From: Candidatus Parcubacteria bacterium
GTDB lineage: Bacteria > Patescibacteriota > Patescibacteriia > Patescibacteriales > UBA12075
NCBI GenBank assembly: GCA_023139655.1
Contig: JAGLNE010000092.1
Location: 1 to 11,648, forward strand
Reading direction: 5' to 3'
DNA: 11,648 nucleotides
A program made the position numbers and the translations under genes. Of the stretch, positions 5,512 to 11,648 are shown in pieces (position 1 is the stretch's first letter; each line of letters opens with the position of its first letter). The notes beneath the pieces were generated by a model. It was not told the origin of the DNA. It worked only from the letters and a program-made list of their open reading frames with translations, and ran no database searches.

Positions 5512-6672
5512 ATGAAAAAAATCAGTTTAAGCATGATACTGGTTATTGCCGTATTGGCAATAACATTTGTAATTCCAGCTTGGGCTTTAGCTGACTCAAG
5601 CTCAGAGTCTGAATCTATCGCAGATTCATCGGTGTATTTCAATTATGCGCCAGTCTCAAATACAAATGATGACAGGACAGAAATTTTATCCAACATTCAG
5701 CCGACAGATCCAGTAGCTGGATTAATAGGAAGTGCCGGTGCTATTATCGAAATGGGGAAAAATATTCTTGTCTATTACGCTGTACCTGGATTCTCAAAAG
5801 ATGAAAGGCTAACTTCTCAACAACTAAAAGATCGCGAGAAGTATTTTATCGGCCAGGAGCTGGGCCGCTATTATAAGCTGGGGCCTAACAACGGCTATGT
5901 TCACTTACTTTCGGAACATCCACGCCAACACGGTGATAAACGAGTAGGTTATGGATGGTTCGAACCGGTTGCTAATGCACCTAGGGATATTGTAGCTGAG
6001 TATGCCATTTCAAAAATGGCAGAAAAAATCGGCCAGCAAAATGGTAAATCCCGCGCAGTAGTAGTTTTTGAAGGTGAATACTTAACCACTACTAAGGCAG
6101 ATAGCGGTGGGGCATCACCAGGTATTTCTGGAATTCTTGGTAATACGGCCGCTGGGATTGCTCCTGGCTATGGACGAGCGAAAAATATTACCCGGATTTT
6201 TAAAATCAATGTTGTACATGTTTATATGTATAACCCTGGCCCGGTAACAGACTATTATGCCTATTATGCGAACCTTAAGAATAGCTCGACAAAGAAAAAA
6301 CCAGCAAGTACACCACGGAAAAATGACAATTTCCAACAAGTTATCTACTTTGATAACAATGGGCAGGCCAGTAATCTGAATGTTATGTGCCAGAAATTTG
6401 CCTCGACAATCCACTCGGAGAGGCAAAATCTATATAGTAATAAAATTCAATTTTGGGCAATTGGCATTTCTGGTCTGAAAGATAAATTAACCCATTCCCT
6501 TGCTTATAAAGTCATGGTGAGGACTGGACAATCGTTGATGCCTTATGGTTATACCGACACACAGCTACGGAATATGTTCCGAATCAAAATCGGTACAGCT
6601 AATCAGGCAACCACCAACTTACTTAAACAGAAAAATTCAGTCGGATATGTGAAAATTAAACCGGCAGGATAA
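5512..6672 (+). CDS. Secreted protein, unknown function
   Basis: This 386-residue protein has a signal peptide, with cleavage predicted after AWALA (Ala27). A Ser/Glu-rich start of the mature chain follows (DSSSESES). Residues about 66-93 are hydrophobic and Gly-rich (LIGSAGAIIEMGKNILVYYA) and residues about 196-222 are Gly/Ala-rich (GISGILGNTAAGIAPGYG); either could pack against a membrane. The rest looks globular with alternating strands (RAVVVFEGEY, FKINVVHVYMY, QVIYFD, KIQFWAIGI). A lysine-rich linker lies at about 258-271. There is only one mature cysteine (293), and I see no catalytic motif. SD GAGGAGG sits 4 nt before the ATG. The next gene starts 14 bp after the stop codon, which suggests the two products act together. 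Confidence 0.8.
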   Translation: MKKISLSMILVIAVLAITFVIPAWALADSSSESESIADSSVYFNYAPVSNTNDDRTEILSNIQPTDPVAGLIGSAGAIIEMGKNILVYYAVPGFSKDERLTSQQLKDREKYFIGQELGRYYKLGPNNGYVHLLSEHPRQHGDKRVGYGWFEPVANAPRDIVAEYAISKMAEKIGQQNGKSRAVVVFEGEYLTTTKADSGGASPGISGILGNTAAGIAPGYGRAKNITRIFKINVVHVYMYNPGPVTDYYAYYANLKNSSTKKKPASTPRKNDNFQQVIYFDNNGQASNLNVMCQKFASTIHSERQNLYSNKIQFWAIGISGLKDKLTHSLAYKVMVRTGQSLMPYGYTDTQLRNMFRIKIGTANQATTNLLKQKNSVGYVKIKPAG

Positions 6673-6686
6673 AAGGAGACGATACC

Positions 6687-7499
6687 ATGAAAAAAGTAAA
6701 TTATTGCATTATTGCGATTTTGGTTATGGTGTTGGCCGGCTTTTCCTTAACTGGCTGCATGAAAAATATTAAAGAGGAAGGTATTCCTCTGCCCAGTGAA
6801 GAAATTAAGGGAACCGCCACTTCCGGTGCTTTGCCTAATGAACTGGCCGATCCAATCAATCGTTTAACTGACGCAGTTAATCGACTGGAAAAACGATTAG
6901 CTAAGCCAGATGGGCAACCCCCAAAACCCTCTAACGAGGATCAATTCGGAGAAATCCCTGCAGCTGGCACCTTTTCCACGGAGAAACCAAAAAAACCAAT
7001 AAAGAAAAAAGTGGTCCGAACTTATTCCAGACATGAAACATGTCAGATCAAGGATCGCTTGGCTAACCTGGAAGAGATCGTGTATCATAATCATCCAGGC
7101 AACAAAATTATTTCGGTTCTTTACCGGCCTGGTAGCGGTCTCCTTTCTTCAAGGGAAAAAATCAATATTAAAAAACTCTACGAAGAAAGCTGGTTAACTG
7201 GCAAATGTAATTTTGAGGGCATATACTCTTATGCTTCAAAAGCTAAGCCTAAACCGCCGGTGAAAAACACGGATATTTCCCAGCTCCGTTTACAGGAACT
7301 AATAACTTTCCTTAAAGAATTAGGATTCCCTGATCCTCGGCTGGAAAAATTGGTCATCCAAAACCGTGGCCCGACTGACCGCTGGAACAACAACCTGCGG
7401 GTTACCATTAAAGTCCAATGGAACACGGACCAGGAGGAAATCGATAAATTAAGTAAGGAGCGTACTCAATACGCTCCACCATCAAAAAATCAGCCATAA
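6687..7499 (+). CDS. Lipoprotein with degenerate OmpA-like C-terminal domain
   Basis: This 270-residue lipoprotein has a lipobox SLTGC with Cys24 lipidated. A short amphipathic helix (about 55-72, INRLTDAVNRLEKRL) is followed by a Pro/Lys-rich spacer (about 75-111). The C-terminal part (about 140-244) follows the OmpA/MotB peptidoglycan-binding pattern. SVLYRPGSGLLSSREK resembles the first strand and helix, EGIYSYAS stands where GHTD/GYAS normally is, and NTDISQLRLQELITFLKELG resembles NxxLSxxRAxxVxxxLxxxG. GPTDRWNNNLRVTIKV resembles the closing GxxxP...NRRVxI strand. The Arg of the LSxxRA motif is present (R201); the Asp of GHTD is not. A role in anchoring the operon's products to the wall is inference. 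The SD is AAAGGAG and the ATG lies 14 bp after the previous stop codon. A hairpin (GGAGCGT/ACGCTCC, 7457-7477) lies inside the last codons. Confidence 0.72.
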   Translation: MKKVNYCIIAILVMVLAGFSLTGCMKNIKEEGIPLPSEEIKGTATSGALPNELADPINRLTDAVNRLEKRLAKPDGQPPKPSNEDQFGEIPAAGTFSTEKPKKPIKKKVVRTYSRHETCQIKDRLANLEEIVYHNHPGNKIISVLYRPGSGLLSSREKINIKKLYEESWLTGKCNFEGIYSYASKAKPKPPVKNTDISQLRLQELITFLKELGFPDPRLEKLVIQNRGPTDRWNNNLRVTIKVQWNTDQEEIDKLSKERTQYAPPSKNQP

Positions 7500-7512
7500 A
7501 AAACGGCTGATT
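7484..7512 (-). terminator. Intrinsic terminator, leftward, for the 997-residue protein gene
   Basis: On the minus strand AATCAGCC (7512-7505) and GGCTGATT (7495-7488) form an 8-bp stem, with further T residues giving T6 in all. It overlaps the stop codon of the convergent lipoprotein gene. It lies about 56 bp past the stop codon of the leftward gene. Confidence 0.7.
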
Positions 7513-7516
7513 ACAC

Positions 7517-7558
7517 TACCCCGGCGCAAGCTAGTCTTGTTCCGGGGTAATTTTTTTT
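7517..7558 (+). terminator. Intrinsic terminator of the exported-protein operon
   Basis: TACCCCGG (7517-7524) and CCGGGGTA (7542-7549) form a GC-rich 8-bp stem. The loop has an inner GCAAG/CTTGT stem, and A-T8 follows. It is 17 bp past the lipoprotein stop codon. Confidence 0.9.
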
Positions 7559-7567
7559 CACAATTAT

Positions 7568-10561
7568 TTACATCTCAATCTCTTCTTTGTTCTTTTTACC
7601 CTTACCTGACAAATCAATTTCTTCTGTCTTCCCCTTTTCACTATCTTTCTCTGATAAATAGTCAAAAAAACGCTTTATCACATGATTAGCAGCGCTTTCC
7701 AATATTATTTTTTTCCCATCACCACCCATAGATACAGATATTAACGGGTAAACTATCTTCTTGGTTTCTTCAAATGACCCAGGGTTTTTCAAACTTTTTT
7801 TAAGCTGTATTTTTTCTTTTGACGTCAATTTCTTGTCCATATCCTTTACCACTCTTTCTACCTCCTCTTCACTAAGCTCTTTCGGAGCTTCTTTTTTTTC
7901 ACCTTTCTCACCAAGCTCCTTAACTGACGAATTTTCAGCTGCTTCTTTTGTTGTACCCTCTTCCATCTCAGACTCTTCTTGGCCTATATGCTCCATTGTT
8001 TGAACCTTAATCTCTTTAATACTATTCCAATTCAAATCATCACCAGGTTTTAGGTTATCCTGTGGACCGATCATGCCATAGCTATGGTACCCAGGCATGT
8101 CTAATCCGACCTTTTGTTCACTAGTGCAAATACTATAGCCTTTTCTGCCATAAGCATTATCAAGGGTAACTATTCCATCAGGACTTATTTTGATATCACT
8201 CTCTACTGGCTTGTACTTTAAATTAAAAAGCATTTGCAAACCTTCTGCTATTTCTCCCTTGTCCCAACCTGAGGCAAATATCTTCATATACCCTAGGGGA
8301 GCTTTTTGATAAGATAACTCACCTGCCCCGCCTTGCAAAAACGTCTTAAGGCTGCGCGGCATATTAGTAAAAACTTTTAACACTTTTTCGTTTAATTCAA
8401 AATTATGATCCTGGCTTAGAGTACGAAGAGCGCGAATGTCAGACGGTGTATATTCTACCTCCTCATATTTTTTTCCGTCTATCTCAGCCCGATTACTATT
8501 TTCCCGCTCCGTGTCCCGTAACTGTGCCCAGGTCTTTATCACTTTTATTCTATCCGTCTTCTCGTCCTGCTCAATCCCGCTTTCGGTTGGATCCAAACCA
8601 GCTTGAATTACTTCACTGGGTATAATATTCGGCTTCTCAGTAATAATGGAATTCCCAATCGCGTCCTTCATTGTTACAACATCTTTGGCAGTATCAAGGC
8701 TTATATTAAAATCCGACATAGCCTTTTCAGCATCTTTCATGAATTTACTGACATTCCCCTTCTTCTCTTCTAATAATTGTTTTTTATATTCATTTTCATC
8801 TACGGTTTCATTTGATCCCTGCCCTTCAACTATATCAAAACCGCTATCAATATCGCCAACTAATTTATATTTTGACCCAACATCTCTTACCCGAATATCA
8901 TATCCAGCCTCTTTATCATAGTATGGCTTAAAATTATCTGAGTCTGACAATACACTCTTATCACCCGATACAATTTTAGTCGCCAAACCTAGGCTCCATT
9001 TCTGGATCTTGTCTTTATCTGTTGGGTCACCATCATAGCCCATTTTTTCCAAATGTTTAGCATCTGGTTCAAAGCTGTCAGACTCTATGTCACCACCAAT
9101 AAGCTGTCTCATTACTACATGTGAAACACCCTCGCCGGTTCGCACTTCCGAAAGTGCTTCTTTCTCAGACGCCCTATCAGCTTCTGTCTTTTCTTCTTGA
9201 TCAACTTTTTCTTTGTCTGTATCTGATTCTACTTTTTTGTCTAAATCAACTTTTGCGCTTGAATCTTTTTCTTGGGCAGTTTCTCCTGCCTTGGCTAATT
9301 CAGCTTTCGTTTGAAAAGGATCTTTATATGTTTTTGTGTCTTCAGTTAATTCATCTGCGTTTGTTTTTACAGTTGGTGCCTGAGATGAGGCCGGTTGATC
9401 AACTTCTTCTTTATTTTCTTTTTCTCCTACGCTTTCAGCAGCGGTTTCAATAAAACCACCCGGGATTAACTCATCAGTTTTCTCTTCGTCCACTTCCTCA
9501 ACACCATCCATCACATCACTTCCCGCTGACGGAGCAACGCTATCCGATGTGTTTGAGGTAGGTTCTTCGTTTACATTTTCATCTTCCTCGTCTTGGTCAA
9601 GCTCAGGATATTGATAATTAGAAGCTAGGTCAACATCATCATCTAATGAATCTACTATCCCCAATACTAATCCGGCTGCAATAAACATGATAATCGCTTT
9701 TTTACCATGCTTCATAATAAAATTTTTCTTTTTTTCAGGGTCGTCCTCTCTTAGAATCTCTTCTGCCTCATTAAAAATCTCTGGATCAGCATTTTTGATA
9801 TCATTTTCCGATATGCCATACTTTTTTATTTGTTTTACTGTCCCTTCAAATTCCTGGACCATCATCGGGTCGATCTTATAATTTCTTGAATACGCAGCCT
9901 TAAGCATTGATTTTTCTTCATCACTTAAATTACTCTTTTCTACCTCTGCGCCAAGCCAAATATATTGCAGCTGGTCTTTAATTGTCTTTTTTTCTGCCTT
10001 AGTATTTATTTCTTCTTTCTTAAATTCCTTGCCCTCCTCTTTTGCCTCTTCTTCTTTCTCTTCCATTCCCGCGTTAAACCCAGATTGTAATTCATTTAAA
10101 TGATCATCAACAATATTATCAAATTTATTAAGTGATGGAACCTTAAGATTGCTTTCAAAATTCTCAACACCGTCTGACAAAATTCCCGCTTTCTTTAAAT
10201 AATTATATTTTATATCCCCTCGGGTGATACCCAAGTCAAGCGCTGCCCTACGTCGTCCAATACGTAACTCGGCCTCATTATGTCCCGATATAGCACCTGC
10301 ACGGCCACTGAACATAGGTAAATCTTTTTCTAATATCTTGATCTCATCTTTAATTTCCTTTTCCTTGGTGTTTATATACGAATTCAGTTTTTCTTCAAAT
10401 TTATAAATCTCATCATCGTTTGGCTCTGCCGCTATCTTTTCTGCCTGCTTATCCAACTCCTTTTCACAATTCTTAAGCCACTCTTTTTCTTCCTGTTCAT
10501 AGCTATCGGCCACGCTTTGTTCTCCTAGCTTTATTTTTGGTTGAAAAAAATTAAATCCCAT
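7568..10561 (-). CDS. Large charged single-pass membrane protein, unknown function
   Basis: This 997-residue protein is rich in Glu, Lys and Asp. Residues 1-280 are charged and helical, with coiled-coil-like runs (about 22-80 and 165-195) and no signal peptide. One transmembrane segment lies at about 288-305 (KKAIIMFIAAGLVLGIVDSL) with lysines before and acids after, so the N-terminal part should face the cytoplasm. Residues about 306-475 are acidic, Ser/Thr/Pro-containing and probably disordered. Residues about 476-860 look more globular and contain GEGVSHVVMRQLIGG (477-490) and an aromatic/Gly-rich stretch (about 800-832, NAYGRKGYS...MPGYHSYGMIG). GEGxxH-type motifs recur in large Patescibacteria proteins as far as I recall; this is a weak hint only. 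A charged tail ends the protein. The ATG at 10561 has no SD. Confidence 0.8.
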   Translation of the reverse strand: MGFNFFQPKIKLGEQSVADSYEQEEKEWLKNCEKELDKQAEKIAAEPNDDEIYKFEEKLNSYINTKEKEIKDEIKILEKDLPMFSGRAGAISGHNEAELRIGRRRAALDLGITRGDIKYNYLKKAGILSDGVENFESNLKVPSLNKFDNIVDDHLNELQSGFNAGMEEKEEEAKEEGKEFKKEEINTKAEKKTIKDQLQYIWLGAEVEKSNLSDEEKSMLKAAYSRNYKIDPMMVQEFEGTVKQIKKYGISENDIKNADPEIFNEAEEILREDDPEKKKNFIMKHGKKAIIMFIAAGLVLGIVDSLDDDVDLASNYQYPELDQDEEDENVNEEPTSNTSDSVAPSAGSDVMDGVEEVDEEKTDELIPGGFIETAAESVGEKENKEEVDQPASSQAPTVKTNADELTEDTKTYKDPFQTKAELAKAGETAQEKDSSAKVDLDKKVESDTDKEKVDQEEKTEADRASEKEALSEVRTGEGVSHVVMRQLIGGDIESDSFEPDAKHLEKMGYDGDPTDKDKIQKWSLGLATKIVSGDKSVLSDSDNFKPYYDKEAGYDIRVRDVGSKYKLVGDIDSGFDIVEGQGSNETVDENEYKKQLLEEKKGNVSKFMKDAEKAMSDFNISLDTAKDVVTMKDAIGNSIITEKPNIIPSEVIQAGLDPTESGIEQDEKTDRIKVIKTWAQLRDTERENSNRAEIDGKKYEEVEYTPSDIRALRTLSQDHNFELNEKVLKVFTNMPRSLKTFLQGGAGELSYQKAPLGYMKIFASGWDKGEIAEGLQMLFNLKYKPVESDIKISPDGIVTLDNAYGRKGYSICTSEQKVGLDMPGYHSYGMIGPQDNLKPGDDLNWNSIKEIKVQTMEHIGQEESEMEEGTTKEAAENSSVKELGEKGEKKEAPKELSEEEVERVVKDMDKKLTSKEKIQLKKSLKNPGSFEETKKIVYPLISVSMGGDGKKIILESAANHVIKRFFDYLSEKDSEKGKTEEIDLSGKGKKNKEEIEM

Positions 10562-10567
10562 ATAATT

Positions 10568-10603
10568 AAATATACATTAAAATATACATTAAAATGTATA
10601 TTT
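10568..10603. promoter_or_regulatory. AT-rich operator-like direct and inverted repeats
   Basis: AAATATACATT occurs at 10568-10578 and 10580-10590 (12-bp step) and inverted, AATGTATATTT, at 10593-10603. The last two form a perfect 11-bp palindrome with an AA centre. The block fills the 50-bp spacer between the toxin stop codon and the start of the 997-residue protein gene. Possible -10 elements TATATT (10586-10581 or 10574-10569) lie inside it on the minus strand. The first has TTTAAG 17 bp upstream. It could be an operator over the promoter of the membrane-protein gene, or a weak hairpin ending the toxin operon. Confidence 0.5.
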
Positions 10604-10611
10604 CTTAAAAA

Positions 10612-11226
10612 TTATTTTAAACTAAACTCAATCAAACTCTTCTTCACCGTGTCTTCATCAACCTCAAACCCGGGCAGATAGGTTATTTTTTGCGCGTAGC
10701 TTATATCATCAAAATAAGACAGCTGCATTCTGAATAACTTCGCGTTAAATTCATTCTTGAAAATTTTTTCCTCCCTTTTCTCTATTTCTTTCATGGAATA
10801 AAAATTACTCATTATAAAATATAAATCAACGTAATCTTTCCATTTCGTGCTTTGCCCTAGCTCAAACGCCTTCATAGCTGCTAAAGTCAGTAAATCCGGC
10901 GTTTTTATTATGTTTGCAAAATTATTATTAAAAAATATTTTATACGGATAATGATAAAAAGTAAATTGCACATTATTCATTATAAAAGTAAACTGTCCGG
11001 TTTCATCCCGATATACCTTGCCTATTTTATGGCCGCTGGCATTTATTTTCTTTTTAATTTTAGCGTTCTCAAACTCTTTTAATGAAAACAAATCAAAATC
11101 TATAGATTGCCGGTGCCCGATATGAAACGCGATCGCCGTGCCGCCAACCAGGCCAAAATCCTTATTAAACTTTTTAACCAGGGGCAGTAATTCAATTTGC
11201 TCTTTGGTTAAAATTTCTTTATGCAT
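10612..11226 (-). CDS. AbiEii-type nucleotidyltransferase, putative toxin of a TA pair
   Basis: This 204-residue protein (from the ATG at 11226) belongs to the AbiEii/AbiGii nucleotidyltransferase fold. LVGGTAIAFHIGHRQSIDFDLF (26-47) holds the GGT...hRxSxDhDLF catalytic signature with the metal-binding pair D43/D45. MKAFELGQSTKWKDYVDLYFI (118-138) matches the later K...R.KD..D conserved block. Known relatives transfer nucleotides, in some cases to tRNA, and block growth unless neutralised. The ATG overlaps the upstream gene's stop codon (ATGCATAA), so translation is probably coupled. A TTG nine bases earlier is a less likely start. The protein is shorter than AbiEii itself (about 300 residues) but usual for the DUF1814-type branch. 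The substrate cannot be told from sequence. Confidence 0.85.
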   Translation of the reverse strand: MHKEILTKEQIELLPLVKKFNKDFGLVGGTAIAFHIGHRQSIDFDLFSLKEFENAKIKKKINASGHKIGKVYRDETGQFTFIMNNVQFTFYHYPYKIFFNNNFANIIKTPDLLTLAAMKAFELGQSTKWKDYVDLYFIMSNFYSMKEIEKREEKIFKNEFNAKLFRMQLSYFDDISYAQKITYLPGFEVDEDTVKKSLIEFSLK

Positions 11227-11479
11227 ATTTATCAAAATACAGCTTAAAATAATTTTTTACTTCCGGATGATAATTACAGCGCCCGCTTTTAAAATGGGTT
11301 TGCTTATGAAAAATCTTGGCCATCTTTTTAATGCCAACGATTTTTATCAGTTTCTGAACATCATCCCAGTCGCCATAATTAAGCGTTGCCTCAACAATTG
11401 ACTCCGCGTCAAGCGCGTCATAATCGCTAACATACCAAATTAAATATTTTCTTTTTTTGATAAATTCATGAATAGTCAT
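11219..11479 (-). CDS. Small DUF6922-like protein, putative antitoxin
   Basis: This 86-residue protein precedes the nucleotidyltransferase and overlaps it by 8 bp, the arrangement typical of antitoxin-toxin pairs. KYLIWYVSDYDALDAES followed by IVEATLNYGDWDDVQKLIKIVGIKK matches the pattern of small helical partners (DUF6922-like: W-D/S-x-D...LD...I..VL.YGd...v..L). A basic HFKSGRCNY segment and an aromatic NYFKLYFDKY tail follow. The ATG at 11479 is chosen because a TATAAT box ends 6 nt upstream of it. The longer frame start at 11536 would lie upstream of the promoter and inside a terminator. No canonical helix-turn-helix is evident, so autoregulation is uncertain. Confidence 0.72.
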   Translation of the reverse strand: MTIHEFIKKRKYLIWYVSDYDALDAESIVEATLNYGDWDDVQKLIKIVGIKKMAKIFHKQTHFKSGRCNYHPEVKNYFKLYFDKYA

Positions 11480-11485
11480 ACTACT

Positions 11486-11514
11486 ATTATACCAAATATT
11501 AACCAAAAAATCAA
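11486..11514 (-). promoter_or_regulatory. Promoter of the TA operon, predicted leaderless
   Basis: On the minus strand TTGATT (11514-11509), a 17-bp spacer and TATAAT (11491-11486) are followed after AGTAGT by the antitoxin ATG (11479). Transcription should begin at or within a base or two of the A of the ATG, giving an mRNA with no 5' leader. The -35 box overlaps the arm of the preceding terminator hairpin. Confidence 0.7.
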
Positions 11515-11533
11515 CCAAAAGAATGGTTGATTT
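11505..11533 (-). terminator. Intrinsic terminator of a gene beyond the right edge
   Basis: On the minus strand AAATCAACC (11533-11525) and GGTTGATTT (11516-11508) form a 9-bp stem with an 8-nt loop. The T-run extends to 11505, six T in all. It implies a leftward gene to the right of the window. Confidence 0.7.
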
Positions 11534-11540
11534 CATGTTA

Positions 11541-11648
11541 TTTGTGACTACTCACTGTCATTCTGAGCGATAGCGAAGAATCCCGTTTAATTAACACTTT
11601 ACGTCATCCTCGAGATTCTTCACTTCGCTGCGCTACGTTCAGAATGAC
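11541..11648. repeat. Dispersed palindromic repeat, copy 3 (cut by window end)
   Basis: TTTGTGACTACTCACT (11541-11556) is identical to 1371-1386 and here runs straight into CTGTCATTCTGA (11555-11566). The return arm ends TTCAGAATGAC at the window edge, so the last bases are missing. The arms carry GAAGAATCCCG and CGAGATTCTTC. It is the same family as copy 2. Confidence 0.85.

Noticed and set aside
6115..6426. Leftward 103-residue frame opposite the 386-residue secreted protein gene
   Set aside because: It is antisense to an intact operon gene, with no promoter, SD or recognisable domain.
8646..9881. Several rightward frames of 64-110 residues opposite the large membrane-protein gene
   Set aside because: They are antisense shadows of a Glu/Lys-rich gene, giving Ser/Phe/Leu-rich products with no SD or promoter.
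11480..11536. Longer start for the putative antitoxin at 11536
   Set aside because: The extension runs through the promoter and a terminator hairpin; the ATG at 11479 fits the TATAAT box.

Overview
The window is AT-rich bacterial DNA with short intergenic regions, the standard stop codons (UGA ends mraZ and tsaB), several genes without a Shine-Dalgarno (SD) sequence, and many exported proteins of unknown function. A minimal tsaB, an FN3/PA14-like surface protein with Patescibacteria-style C-terminal repeats, a 997-residue charged single-pass membrane protein, and dispersed palindromes of the TGTCATTCTGA / TGTCATTGCG type all suggest a Candidate Phyla Radiation (Patescibacteria) genome. This assignment is inference from gene style, not from a marker gene. 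I see no rRNA, tRNA or CRISPR array.

Left part (1-1550). mraZ, usually the first gene of the division/cell-wall (dcw) cluster, runs leftward and leaves the window. Its best promoter is not next to the gene. A TTGACG-N17-TATACT promoter at about 1125-1153 is followed by TGGTG/TGGGG/TGTTG boxes at 10-bp period, which is the layout of MraZ operators. This implies a leader of about 630 nt. The leader contains a dispersed palindromic repeat and lies antisense to a structured, terminator-ended element that may be a small RNA on the + strand. A second palindromic repeat and a leftward terminator follow.

Middle left (1549-4622, leftward). tsaB (short form, own promoter) lies downstream of a two-gene operon. 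That operon encodes a 703-residue secreted FN3/PA14-like adhesin-type protein and a small lipoprotein. It has a strong promoter at 4594-4622 and a terminator at 1988-2025.

Middle right (4655-7558, rightward). A divergent operon carries three exported proteins: a small Cys-containing Gly/Ser/Thr-rich protein, a 386-residue unknown, and a lipoprotein whose C-terminal part resembles a degenerate OmpA-like peptidoglycan-binding domain. Its 143-nt leader contains a hairpin, a boxA-like sequence resembling rRNA antitermination leaders, and a perfect SD sequence with no start codon behind it. All three genes have good SDs. The operon ends in a pair of back-to-back terminators, one per direction, which also serve the convergent gene to the right. 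This is the most system-like unknown locus in the window.

Right part (7568-11648, leftward). A toxin-antitoxin pair (a DUF6922-like small protein, then an AbiEii-type nucleotidyltransferase) is probably transcribed as a leaderless mRNA. A 48-bp AT-rich spacer with direct and inverted 11-bp repeats separates it from the 997-residue membrane protein. The window ends inside a third palindromic repeat copy.
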